From Auanema rhodensis (Eukaryota > Nematoda > Chromadorea > Rhabditida > Rhabditidae): a stretch of 64,000 nucleotides of DNA. Positions 44,201 through 57,400 of this stretch are shown here, one piece after another. The position numbers and the translations under genes were made by a program. Where the stretch lies: positions 19,230,688 through 19,294,687 of the forward strand of contig OZ059895.1 of assembly GCA_964057225.1 (NCBI GenBank), given 5' to 3'. Position 1 is the first letter of the stretch; the number at the start of each line of letters is the position of its first letter. Under the pieces are notes generated by a model. That model did not search any database, had not been told where the DNA came from, and saw only the letters and a list, made by a program, of their open reading frames with translations.

Positions 44201-45600
44201 CACGTGCACATCACGTGTACATTTAATTAGCATAAATTAAAGTTCACGTAAATTTCAAAGTCATGGTTACCATGCACCAATATCAATAAAAATTTGTTTT
44301 TAGACTAATATGGACATGGGGAATTTAATTTTGAAAACCGCATCTCTTTATCTTTCACGGGAAGCGAGTTACATACCATTTGCACATCACGTGTATATAT
44401 AATTAGCATAAATTAAAGTTCACGTAAATTTCAAAGTCATGGTTACCATGCACCAATATCAATAAAAATTTGTTTTTAGACTAACATGGACATGGGGAAT
44501 CTAATTTTGAAAACCGCATCTTTTTATCTTTCACGGGAAGCGAGTTACATACCATGTGCACATCACGTGTACAATTAATTAGCATAAATTAAAGTTCACG
44601 TAAATTTCACAGTCATGGTTACCATGCACCAATATCAATAAAAATTTGTTTTTAGACTAATATGGACATGGGGAATCTAATTTTGAGAACCGCATCTTTT
44701 TATCTTTCACGGGAAGCGAGTTACACACCATGTGCACATCACGTGTACATTTAGTTAGCATAACTTAAAGTTCACGTAAATTTCAAAGTCATGGTTACCA
44801 TGCACCAATATCAATAAAAATTTGTTTTTAGACTAATATGGACATGGGGAATCTAATTCTGAAAACCGCATCTCTTTATCTTTCACGGGAAGCGAGTTAT
44901 TACATACCATTTGCACATCACGTGTATATATAATTAGCATAAATTAAAGTTCACGTAAATTTCAAAGTCATGGTTACCATGCACCAATATCAATAAAAAT
45001 TTGTTTTTAGACTAACATGGACATGGGGAATCTAATTTTGAAAACCGCATCTTTTTATCTTTCACGGGAAGCGAGTTACATACCATGTGCACATCACGTG
45101 TACAATTAATTAGCATAAATTAAAGTTCACGTAAATTTCACAGTCATGGTTACCATGCACCAATATCAATAAAAATTTGTTTTTAGACTAATATGGACAT
45201 GGGGAATCTAATTTTGAGAACCGCATCTTTTTATCTTTCACGGGAAGCGAGTTACACACCATGTGCACATCACGTGTACATTTAATTAGCATAACTTAAA
45301 GTTCACGTAAATTTCAAAGTCATGGTTACCATGCACCAATATCAATAAAAATTTGTTTTTAGACTAATATGGACATGGGGAATCTAATTTTGAAAACCGC
45401 ATCTTTTTATCTTTCACGGGAAGCGAGTTACATACCATGTGCACATCACGTGTACAATTAATTAGCATAAATTAAAGTTCACGTAAATTTGAAATTCATG
45501 GTAACCATACACCGATATCAATAATGTTTTGTTTTTAGACTAATATGGACATGGGGAAGCTAATTTTGAAAACGCATCTCTTTATCTTTCACGTGAAGCG
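38200..45600 (+). repeat. 2463 bp tandem duplication and related copies
   Basis: Three markers give the same 2463 bp spacing (14 units minus one base): the 175-bp unit at 38336 and 40799, TTCATGTTAATTTC at 38964 and 41427, and TACATACCAC joined to TATATA at 39267 and 41730. To the right the segment resembles the 26-31 kb block again: GCACAACACG at 43854, CATTTAGTTA at 44748 and a 175-bp unit at 45553. So the central HOR material is present both as direct tandem copies and as a more distant copy. Confidence 0.85.
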
Positions 45601-45626
45601 AGTTACATACCAAGTGCACATCACGT
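45452..45626 (+). repeat. chimeric 175-bp monomer
   Basis: The right part of this unit matches the 175-bp subtype (GGGGAAGCTAA, GAAAACGCATC, CACGTGAAGCG, CCAAGTGCAC). Its left part does not: it has CACCGATATC, AATGTTTTG and GACTAATATGG, where the other six copies have CACCAATATC, an AAATTTG form and GACTGATATGG. The switch falls within the shared ATATGGACATGGGGA. This is direct evidence for exchange or gene conversion inside a unit rather than only between whole units. Confidence 0.8.
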
Positions 45627-47250
45627 GTACATTTAATTAGCATAAATTAAAGTTCACGTAAATTTGAAATTCATGGTAACCATACACCGATATCAATAAT
45701 GTTTTGTTTTTAGACTAATATGGACATGGGGAATCTAATTTTGAAAACCGCATCTCTTTATCTTTCACGGGAAGCGAGTTAAATACCATTTGCACATCAC
45801 GTGTACATTTAATTAGCATAAATTAAAGTTCATGTAAATTTGAAATTCATGGTTACCATGCACCAATATCAATAAAAATTTGTTTTTAGACTAACATGGA
45901 CATGGGGAATCTAATTTTGAAAACCGCATCTTTTTATCTTTCACGGGAAGCGAGTTACATACCATGTGCACATCACGTGTACAATTAATTAGCATAAATT
46001 AAAGTTCACGTAAATTTGAAATTCATGGTAACCATACACCGATATCAATAATGTTTTGTTTTTAGACTAATATGGACATGGGGAATCTAATTTTGAAAAC
46101 CGCATCTCTTTATCTTTCACGGGAAGCGAGTTACATACCATTTGCACATCACGTGTACAATTAATTAGCATAAATTAAAGTTCACGTAAATTTCACAGTC
46201 ATGGTTACCATGCACCAATATCAATAAAAATTTGTTTTTAGACTAACATGGACATGGGGAATCTAATTTTGAAAACCGCATCTTTTTATCTTTCACGGGA
46301 AGCGAGTTACATACCATGTGCACATCACGTGTACAATTAATTAGCATAAATTAAAGTTCACGTAAATTTCACAGTCATGGTTACCATGCACCAATATCAA
46401 TAAAAATTTGTTTTTAGACTAATATGGACATGGGGAATCTAATTTTGAGAACCGCATCTTTTTATCTTTCACGGGAAGCGAGTTACACACCATGTGCACA
46501 TCACGTGTACATTTAATTAGCATAACTTAAAGTTCACGTAAATTTCAAAGTCATGGTTACCATGCACCAATATCAAAAAAAATTTGTTTTTAGACTAATA
46601 TGGACATGGGGAATCTAATTTTGAAAACCGCATCTTTTTATCTTTCACGGGAAGCGAGTTAGATACCATGTGCACATCACGTGTACAATTAATTAGCATA
46701 AATTAAAGTTCACGTAAATTTGAAATTCATGGTAACCATACACCGATATCAATAATGTTTTGTTTTTAGACTAATATGGACATGGGGAATCTAATTTTGA
46801 AAACCGCATCTCTTTATCTTTCACGGGAAGCGAGTTACATACCATTTGCACATCACGTGTACATTTAATTAGCATAAATTAAAGTTCACGTAAATTTCAA
46901 AGTCATGGTTACCATGCACCAATATCAATAAAAATTTGTTTTTAGACTAATATGGACATGGGGAATCTAATTTTGAAAACCGCATCTCTTTATCTTTCAC
47001 GGGAAGCGAGTTACATACCATGTGCACATGACGTGTAAAATTAATTAGCATAAATTAAAGTTCACGTAAATTTCAAAGTCATGGTTACCATACACCGATA
47101 TCAATAATGTTTTGTTTTTAGACTAATATGGATATGGGGAATCTAATTTTGAAAACCGCATCTCTTTATCTTTCACGGGAATCGAGTTACATACCATTTG
47201 CACATCACGTGTATATATAATTAGCATAAATTAAAGTTCACGTAAATTTC
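45600..47250 (+). repeat. transition block between central and right HORs
   Basis: About nine units combining subtypes from both sides: TGAAATTC units with AATGTTTTG, CACAGTCATGG units, and one with CAAAAAAAA at about 46574, a variant otherwise seen only at 7469 and 8701. Single-unit changes (AGTTAAATACC near 45780, AGTTAGATACC near 46660, GTGTAAAATT near 47034) suggest it is less recently homogenised than the flanking HORs. Confidence 0.7.
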
Positions 47251-48800
47251 AAAGTCATGGTTACCATGCACCAATATCAATAAAAATTTGTTTTTAGACT
47301 AATATGGACATGGGGAATCTAATTCTGAAAACCGCATCTCTTTATCTTTCACGGGAAGCGAGTTATTACATACCATTTGCACATCACGTGTATATATAAT
47401 TAGCATAAATTAAAGTTCAAGTAAATTTCAAAGTCATGGTTACCATACACCGATATCAATAATGTTATGTTTTTAGACTAATATGGTAATGGGGAATCTA
47501 ATTTTGAAAACCGCATCTCTTTATCTTTCACGGGAAGCGAGTTACATACCATTTTCACATCACGTGTATATATAATTAGCATAAATTAAAGTTCACGTAA
47601 ATTTCAAAGTCATGGTTACCATGCACCAATATCAATAAAAATTTGTTTTTAGACTAATATGGACATGGGGAATCTAATTTTGAAAACCGAATCTTTTTAT
47701 CTTTCACGGGAAGCGAGTTACATACCATGTGCACAGCACGTGTACAATTAATTAGCATAAATTAAAGTTCACGTAAATTTCAAAGTCATTGTTACCACGC
47801 ACCAATATCAATAATGTTATGTTTTTAGACTAATATGGACATGGGGAATCTAATTTTGAAAACCGCATCAATTTATCTTTCACGGTAAGCGAGTTACATA
47901 CCACGTGCACATCACGTGTACATTTAATTAGCATAAATTAAAGTTCACGTAAATTTCAAAGTCATTGTTACCATGCACCAATATCAATAAAAATTTGTTT
48001 TTAGACTAATATGGACATGGGGAATCTAATTTTGAAAACCGCATCTTTTTATCTTTCACGGGAAGCGAGTTACATACCATGTGCACATCACGTGTACAAT
48101 TAATTAGCATAACTTAAAGTTCACGTAAATTTGAAATTCATGGTAACCATACACCGATATCAATAATGTTTTGTTTTTAGACTAATATGGACATGGGGAA
48201 TCTAATTTTGAAAACCGTATCTTTTTATCTTTCACGGGAAGCGAGTTACATACCATGTGCACATCACGTGTACAATTAATTAGCATAAATTAAAGTTCAC
48301 GTAAATTTCAAAGTCATGGTTACCATACACCGATATCAATGAAAATTTGTTTTTAGACTAATATGGACATGGGGAATCTAATTTTGAAAACCGCATCTCT
48401 TTATCTTTCACGGGAAGCGAGTTACACACCATTTGCACATCACGTGTATATATAATTAGCATAAATTAAAGTTCACGTAAATTTCAAAGTCATGGTCACC
48501 ATGCACCAATATCAATAAAAATTTATTTTTAGACTAATATGGACATGGGGAATCTAATTCTGAAAACCGCATCTCTTTATCTTTCACGGGAAGCGAGTTA
48601 TTACATACCATTTGCACATCACGTGTATATATAATTAGCATAAATTAAAGTTCACGTAAATTTCAAAGTCATGGTTACCATGCACCAATATCAATAAAAA
48701 TTTGTTTTTAGACTAATATGGACATGGGGAATCTAATTTTGAAAACCGCATCTCTTTATCTTTCACGGGAAGCGAGTTACATACCATTTGCACATCACGT

Positions 48801-48871
48801 GTATATATAATTAGCATAAATTAAAGTTCACGTAAACGGGAAGCGAGTTACATACCATTTGCACATCACGT
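48801..48871 (+). repeat. 71-bp deletion monomer 1
   Basis: The unit keeps bases 1-36 of the standard unit, ending CACGTAAA, and then continues directly at CGGGAAGCG (base 142). The middle 105 bases are missing. It is the leftmost copy in the window and sits in the HOR at 47-51 kb. The flanking units are full length. Confidence 0.97.
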
Positions 48872-51800
48872 GTATATATAATTAGCATAAATTAAAGTTC
48901 ACGTAAATTTCAAAGTCATGGTTACCATACACTGATATCAATAATGTTATGGTTTTAGACTAATATGGACATGGGGAATCTAATTTTGAAAACCGCATCT
49001 TTTTATCTTTCACGGGAAGCGTGTTACATACCATTTGCACATCACGTGTATATATAATTAGCATAAATTAAAGTTCACGTAAATTTCAAAGTCATGGTTA
49101 CCATGCACCAATATCAATAAAAATTTGTTTTTAGACTAATATGGACATGGGGAATCTAATTTTGAAAACCGCATCTCTTTATCTTTCACGGGAAGCGAGT
49201 TACATACCATTTGCACATCACGTGTACAATTAATTAGCATAAATTAAAGTTCACGTAAATTTCAAAGTCATTGTTACCACGCACCAATATCAATAATGTT
49301 ATGTTTTTTGACTACTATGGACATGGGGAATCTAATTTTGAAAACCGCATCTTTTTATCTTTCACGGGAAGCGAGTTACATACCATGTGCACATCACGTG
49401 TACAATTAATTAGCATAAATTAAAGTTCACGTAAATTTCACAGTCATGGTTACCATGCACCAATATCAATAAAAATTTGTTTTTAGACTACTATGGACAT
49501 GGGGAATCTAATTTTGAGAACCGCATCTTTTTATCTTTCACGGGAAGCGAGTTACACACCATGTGCACATCACGTGTACATTTAATTAGCATAACTTAAA
49601 GTTCACGTAAATTTCAAAGTCATGGTTACCATGCACCAATATCAATAAAAATTTGTTTTTAGACTAATATGGACATGGGGAATCTAATTTTGAAAACCGC
49701 ATCTTTTTATCTTTCACGGGAAGCGAGTTACATACCATGTGCACATCACGTGTACAATTAATTAGCATAAATTAAAGTTCACGTAAATTTGAAATTCATG
49801 GTAACCATACACCGATATCAATAATGTTTTGTTTTTAGACTAATATGGACATGGGGAATCTAATTTTGAAAACCGCATCTCTTTATCTTTCACGGGAAGC
49901 GAGTTACATACCATTTGCACATCACGTGTACATTTAATTAGCATAAATTAAAGTTCATGTAAATTTGAAATTCATGGTAACCATACACCAATATCAATAA
50001 AAATTTGTTTTTAGACTAATATGGACATGGGGAATCTAATTTTGAAAACCGCATCTCTTTATCTTTCACGGGAAGCGAGTTACATACCATGTGCACATGA
50101 CGTGTACAATTAATTAGCATAAATTAAAGTTCACGTAAATTTCAAAGTCATGGTTACCATACACCGATATCAATAATGTTTTGTTTTTAGACTAATATGG
50201 ATATGGGGAATCTAATTTTGAAAACCGCATCTCTTTATCTTTCACGGGAAGCGAGTTACATACCATTTGCACATCACGTGTATATATAATTAGCATAAAT
50301 TAAAGTTCACGTAAATTTCAAAGTCATGGTTACCATGCACCAATATCAATAAAAATTTGTTTTTAGACTAATATGGACATGGGGAATCTAATTCTGAAAA
50401 CCGCATCTCTTTATCTTTCACGGGAAGCGAGTTATTACATACCATTTGCACATCACGTGTATATATAATTAGCATAAATTAAAGTTCAAGTAAATTTCAA
50501 AGTCATGGTTACCATACACCGATATCAATAATGTTATGTTTTTAGACTAATATGGTAATGGGGAATCTAATTTTGAAAACCGCATCTCTTTATCTTTCAC
50601 GGGAAGCGAGTTACATACCATTTTCACATCACGTGTATATATAATTAGCATAAATTAAAGTTCACGTAAATTTCAAAGTCATGGTTACCATGCACCAATA
50701 TCAATAAAAATTTGTTTTTAGACTAATATGGACATGGGGAATCTAATTTTGAAAACCGAATCTTTTTATCTTTCACGGGAAGCGAGTTACATACCATGTG
50801 CACAGCACGTGTACAATTAATTAGCATAAATTAAAGTTCACGTAAATTTCAAAGTCATTGTTACCACGCACCAATATCAATAATGTTATGTTTTTAGACT
50901 AATATGGACATGGGGAATCTAATTTTGAAAACCGCATCAATTTATCTTTCACGGTAAGCGAGTTACATACCACGTGCACATCACGTGTACATTTAATTAG
51001 CATAAATTAAAGTTCACGTAAATTTCAAAGTCATTGTTACCATGCACCAATATCAATAAAAATTTGTTTTTAGACTAATATGGACATGGGGAATCTAATT
51101 TTGAAAACCGCATCTTTTTATCTTTCACGGGAAGCGAGTTACATACCATGTGCACATCACGTGTACAATTAATTAGCATAACTTAAAGTTCACGTAAATT
51201 TGAAATTCATGGTAACCATACACCGATATCAATAATGTTTTGTTTTTAGACTAATATGGACATGGGGAATCTAATTTTGAAAACCGTATCTTTTTATCTT
51301 TCACGGGAAGCGAGTTACATACCATGTGCACATCACGTGTACAATTAATTAGCATAAATTAAAGTTCACGTAAATTTCAAAGTCATGGTTACCATACACC
51401 GATATCAATGAAAATTTGTTTTTAGACTAATATGGACATGGGGAATCTAATTTTGAAAACCGCATCTCTTTATCTTTCACGGGAAGCGAGTTACACACCA
51501 TTTGCACATCACGTGTATATATAATTAGCATAAATTAAAGTTCACGTAAATTTCAAAGTCATGGTTACCATGCACCAATATCAATAAAAATTTGTTTTTA
51601 GACTAATATGGACATGGGGAATCTAATTTTGAGAACCGCATCTTTTTATCTTTCACGGGAAGCGAGTTACACACCATGTGCACATCACGTGTACATTTAA
51701 TTAGCATAACTTAAAGTTCACGTAAATTTCAAAGTCATGGTTACCATGCACCAATATCAATAAAAATTTCTTTTTAGACTAATATGGACATGGGGAATCT

Positions 51801-54800
51801 AATTTTGAAAACCGCATCTTTTTATCTTTCACGGGAAGCGAGTTACATACCATGTGCACATCACGTGTACAATTAATTAGCATAAATTAAAGTTCACGTA
51901 AATTTGAAATTCATGGTAACCATACACCGATATCAATAATGTTTTGTTTTTAGACTAATATGGACATGGGGAATCTAATTTTGAAAACCGCATCTCTTTA
52001 TCTTTCACGGGAAGCGAGTTACATACCATTTGCACATCACGTGTACATTTAATTAGCATAAATTAAAGTTCACGTAAATTTCAAAGTCATGGTTACCATG
52101 CACCAATATCAATAAAAATTTGTTTTTAGACTAATATGGACATGGGGAATCTAATTTTGAAAACCGCATCTCTTTATCTTTCACGGGAAGCGAGTTACAT
52201 ACCATGTGCACATGACGTGTACAATTAATTAGCATAAATTAAAGTTCACGTAAATTTCAAAGTCATGGTTACCATACACCGATATCAATAATGTTTTGTT
52301 TTTAGACTAATATGGATATGGGGAATCTAATTTTGAAAACCGCATCTCTTTATCTTTCACGGGAAGCGAGTTACATACCATTTGCACATCACGTGTATAT
52401 ATAATTAGCATAAATTAAAGTTCACGTAAATTTCAAAGTCATGGTTACCATGCACCAATATCAATAAAAATTTGTTTTTAGACTAATATGGACATGGGGA
52501 ATCTAATTCTGAAAACCGCATCTCTTTATCTTTCACGGGAAGCGAGTTATTACATACCATTTGCACATCACGTGTATATATAATTAGCATAAATTAAAGT
52601 TCAAGTAAATTTCAAAGTCATGGTTACCATACACCGATATCAATAATGTTATGTTTTTAGACTAATATGGTAATGGGGAATCTAATTTTGAAAACCGCAT
52701 CTCTTTATCTTTCACGGGAAGCGAGTTACATACCATTTTCACATCACGTGTATATATAATTAGCATAAATTGAAGTTCACGTAAATTTCAAAGTCATGGT
52801 TACCATGCACCAATATCAATAAAAATTTGTTTTTAGACTAATATGGACATGGGGAATCTAATTTTGAAAACCGAATCTTTTTATCTTTCACGGGAAGCGA
52901 GTTACATACCATGTGCACAGCACGTGTACAATTAATTAGCATAAATTAAAGTTCACGTAAATTTCAAAGTCATTGTTACCACGCACCAATATCAATAATG
53001 TTATGTTTTTAGACTAATATGGACATGGGGAATCTAATTTTGAAAACCGCATCTTTTTATCTTTCACGGGAAGCGAGTTACATACCATGTGCACATCACG
53101 TGTACAATTAATTAGCATAAATTAAAGTTCACGTAAATTTGAAATTCATGGTAACCATACACCGATATCAATAATGTTTTGTTTTTAGACTAATATGGAC
53201 ATGGGGAATCTAATTTTGAAAACCGCATCTCTTTATCTTTCACGGGAAGCGAGTTACATACCATTTGCACATCACGTGTACATTTAATTAGCATAAATTA
53301 AAGTTCACGTAAATTTCAAAGTCATGGTTACCATGCACCAATATCAATAAAAATTTGTTTTTAGACTAATATGGACATGGGGAATCTAATTTTGAAAACC
53401 GCATCTCTTTATCTTTCACGGGAAGCGAGTTACATACCATGTGCACATGACGTGTACAATTAATTAGCATAAATTAAAGTTCACGTAAATTTCAAAGTCA
53501 TGGTTACCATACACCGATATCAATAATGTTTTGTTTTTAGACTAATATGGATATGGGGAATCTAATTTTGAAAACCGCATCTCTTTATCTTTCACGGGAA
53601 GCGAGTTACATACCATTTGCACATCACGTGTATATATAATTAGCATAAATTAAAGTTCACGTAAATTTCAAAGTCATGGTTACCATGCACCAATATCAAT
53701 AAAAATTTGTTTTTAGACTAATATGGACATGGGGAATCTAATTCTGAAAACCGCATCTCTTTATCTTTCACGGGAAGCGAGTTATTACATACCATTTGCA
53801 CATCACGTGTATATATAATTAGCATAAATTAAAGTTCAAGTAAATTTCAAAGTCATGGTTACCATACACCGATATCAATAATGTTATGTTTTTAGACTAA
53901 TATGGTAATGGGGAATCTAATTTTGAAAACCGCATCTCTTTATCTTTCACGGGAAGCGAGTTACATACCATTTTCACATCACGTGTATATATAATTAGCA
54001 TAAATTGAAGTTCACGTAAATTTCAAAGTCATGGTTACCATGCACCAATATCAATAAAAATTTGTTTTTAGACTAATATGGACATGGGGAATCTAATTTT
54101 GAAAACCGAATCTTTTTATCTTTCACGGGAAGCGAGTTACATACCATGTGCACAGCACGTGTACAATTAATTAGCATAAATTAAAGTTCACGTAAATTTC
54201 AAAGTCATTGTTACCACGCACCAATATCAATAATGTTATGTTTTTAGACTAATATGGACATGGGGAATCTAATTTTGAAAACCGCATCAATTTATCTTTC
54301 ACGGTAAGCGAGTTACATACCACGTGCACATCACGTGTACATTTAATTAGCATAAATTAAAGTTCACGTAAATTTCAAAGTCATTGTTACCATGCACCAA
54401 TATCAATAAAAATTTGTTTTTAGACTAATATGGACATGGGGAATCTAATTTTGAAAACCGCATCTTTTTATCTTTCACGGGAAGCGAGTTACATACCATG
54501 TGCACATCACGTGTACAATTAATTAGCATAACTTAAAGTTCACGTAAATTTGAAATTCATGGTAACCATACACCGATATCAATAATGTTTTGTTTTTAGA
54601 CTAATATGGACATGGGGAATCTAATTTTGAAAACCGTATCTTTTTATCTTTCACGGGAAGCGAGTTACATACCATGTGCACATCACGTGTACAATTAATT
54701 AGCATAAATTAAAGTTCACGTAAATTTCAAAGTCATGGTTACCATACACCGATATCAATGAAAATTTGTTTTTAGACTAATATGGACATGGGGAATCTAA

Positions 54801-55043
54801 TTTTGAAAACCGCATCTCTTTATCTTTCACGGGAAGCGAGTTATTACATACCATTTGCACATCACGTGTATATATAATTAGCATAAATTAAAGTTCACGT
54901 AAATTTCAAAGTCATGGTTACCATGCACCAATATCAATAAAAATTTGTTTTTAGACTAATATGGACATGGGGAATCTAATTTTGAAAACCGCATCTCTTT
55001 ATCTTTCACGGGAAGCGAGTTACATACCATTTGCACATCACGT

Positions 55044-55114
55044 GTATATATAATTAGCATAAATTAAAGTTCACGTAAACGGGAAGCGAGTTACATACCA
55101 TTTGCACATCACGT
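55044..55114 (+). repeat. 71-bp deletion monomer 2
   Basis: Same junction (GTAAACGGG) and same flanks as the copy 6243 bp to the left. That spacing equals 35 full-class units, four extra TTA triplets and one short unit, so both copies descend from the same HOR rather than from separate deletions. Confidence 0.97.
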
Positions 55115-56499
55115 GTATATATAATTAGCATAAATTAAAGTTCACGTAAATTTCAAAGTCATGGTTACCATACACTGATATCAATAATGTTATGGTTTTA
55201 GACTAATATGGACATGGGGAATCTAATTTTGAAAACCGCATCTTTTTATCTTTCACGGGAAGCGTGTTACATACCATTTGCACATCACGTGTATATATAA
55301 TTAGCATAAATTAAAGTTCACGTAAATTTCAAAGTCATGGTTACCATGCACCAATATCAATAAAAATTTGTTTTTAGACTAATATGGACATGGGGAATCT
55401 AATTTTGAAAACCGCATCTCTTTATCTTTCACGGGAAGCGAGTTACATACCATTTGCACATCACGTGTACAATTAATTAGCATAAATTAAAGTTCACGTA
55501 AATTTCAAAGTCATTGTTACCACGCACCAATATCAATAATGTTATGTTTTTTGACTACTATGGACATGGGGAATCTAATTTTGAAAACCGCATCTCTTTA
55601 TCTTTCACGGGAAGCGAGTTACATACCACGTGCACATCACGTGTACAATTAATTAGCATAAATTAAAGTTCACGTAAATTTCAAAGTCATTGTTACCACG
55701 CACCAATATCAATAATGTTATGTTTTTTGACTAATATGGACATGGGGAATCTAATTTTGAAAACCGCATCTTTTTATCTTTCACGGGAAGCGAGTTACAT
55801 ACCATGTGCACATCACGTGTACAATTAATTAGCATAAATTAAAGTTCATGTAAATTTCAAAGTCATTGTTACCACGCACCAATATCAATAATGTTATGTT
55901 TTTTGACTAATATGGACATGGGGAATCTAATTTTGAAAACCGCATCTCTTTATCTTTCACGGGAAGCGAGTTACATACCACGTGCACATCACGTGTACAT
56001 TTAATTAGCATAAATTAAAGTTCACGTAAATTTCAAAGTCATTGTTACCATGCACCAATATCAATAAAAATTTGTTTTTAGACTAATATGGACATGGGGA
56101 ATCTAATTTTGAGAACCGCATCTCTTTATCTTTCACGGGAAGCGAGTTACATACCATGTGCACATCACGTGTACAATAAATTAGCATAAATTAAAGTTCA
56201 CGTAAATTTGAAATTCATGGTAACCATACACCGATATCAATAATGTTTTGTTTTTAGACTAATATGGATATGGGGAATCTAATTTTGAAAACCGCATCTT
56301 TTTATCTTTCACGGGAAGCGAGTTACATACCATTTGCACATCACGTGTACATTTAATTAGCATAACTTAAAGTTCACGTAAATTTGAAATTCATGGTAAC
56401 CATACACCGATATCAATAATGTTTTGTTTTTAGACAAATATGGACATGGGGAATCTAATTTTGAAAACCGCATCTCTTTATCTTTCACGGGAAGCGAGT

Positions 56500-57400
56500 T
56501 ACATACCATTTGCACATCACGTGTACATTTAATTAGCATAAATTAAAGTTCACGTAAATTTCAAAGTCATGGTTACCATGCACCAATATCAATAAAAATT
56601 TGTTTTTAGACTAATATGGACATGGGGAATCTAATTTTGAAAACCGCATCTCTTTATCTTTCACGGGAAGCGAGTTACATACCATGTGCACATCACGTGT
56701 ACAATTAATTAGCATAAATTAAAGTTCACGTAAATTTCAAAGTCATGGTTACCATACACCGATATCAATAATGTTATGTTTTTAGACTAATATGGTAATG
56801 GGGAATCTAATTTTGAAAACCGCATCTCTTTATCTTTCACGGGAAGCGAGTTACATACCATTTTCACATCACGTGTATATATAATTAGCATAAATTAAAG
56901 TTCACGTAAATTTCAAAGTCATGGTTACCATGCACCAATATCAATAAAAATTTGTTTTTAGACTAATATGGACATGGGGAATCTAATTTTGAAAACCGCA
57001 TCTCTTTATCTTTCACGGGAAGCGAGTTACATACCATTTGCACATCACGTGTACATTTAATTAGCATAAATTAAAGTTCACGTAAATTTCAAAGTCATGG
57101 TTACCATGCACCAATATCAATAAAAATTTGTTTTTAGACTAATATGGACATGGGGAATCTAATTTTGAAAACCGCATCTCTTTATCTTTCACGGGAAGCG
57201 AGTTACATACCATGTGCACATCACGTGTACAATTAATTAGCATAAATTAAAGTTCACGTAAATTTCAAAGTCATGGTTACCATACACCGATATCAATAAT
57301 GTTATGTTTTTAGACTAATATGGTAATGGGGAATCTAATTTTGAAAACCGCATCTCTTTATCTTTCACGGGAAGCGAGTTACATACCATTTTCACATCAC
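56500..57400 (+). repeat. three-unit (528 bp) tandem duplication
   Basis: TATGGTAATG occurs at 56791 and 57319, exactly 3 x 176 apart, and the units between repeat in the same order (CATTTAATTAG leader, CATGTGCAC end, then CCATTTTCAC). It appears to be a small recent duplication at the left edge of another copy of the 47-54 kb cassette. Confidence 0.85.

Larger units (their letters stand above)
47250..56500 (+). repeat. right HOR block: cassette repeated at 3069, 2115 and 1235 bp
   Basis: A cassette carries a fixed series of rare variants: CATGACGTG, then TTCAAGTAA with ATGGTAATGGGG, then CCATTTTCAC, ACCGAATC with GCACAGCACG, CATCAATTT with CACGGTAAGC, ACCGTATC, and CAATGAAAATTT. TTCAAGTAA (its C) lies at 47418, 50487, 52602 and 53837. 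CATGACGTG lies at 47027, 50096, 52211 and 53446. Both give spacings of 3069, 2115 and 1235. CATCAATTT at 47866, 50935, 54285 and 57703 agrees, and its absence from the 52.6 kb copy shows that copy is internally shortened. Two 71-bp units lie in this block. Confidence 0.9.

Noticed and set aside
48801-48871. The 71-bp unit as the ancestral unit from which 176 bp arose.
   Set aside because: The short unit occurs only in the right quarter, always with one identical junction, and it is simply the two ends of the long unit. Deletion from the long form is the simpler explanation.
56357-56539. 60-codon open reading frame on the minus strand.
   Set aside because: It spans two satellite units. Other units have a TAG stop in this frame (reverse complement of GACTAATATGG); here a single T-to-A change at 56436 (GACAAATATGG) removes it. 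The frame has no start context, no homologue I recognise and no repeat among the other units, so it is chance.
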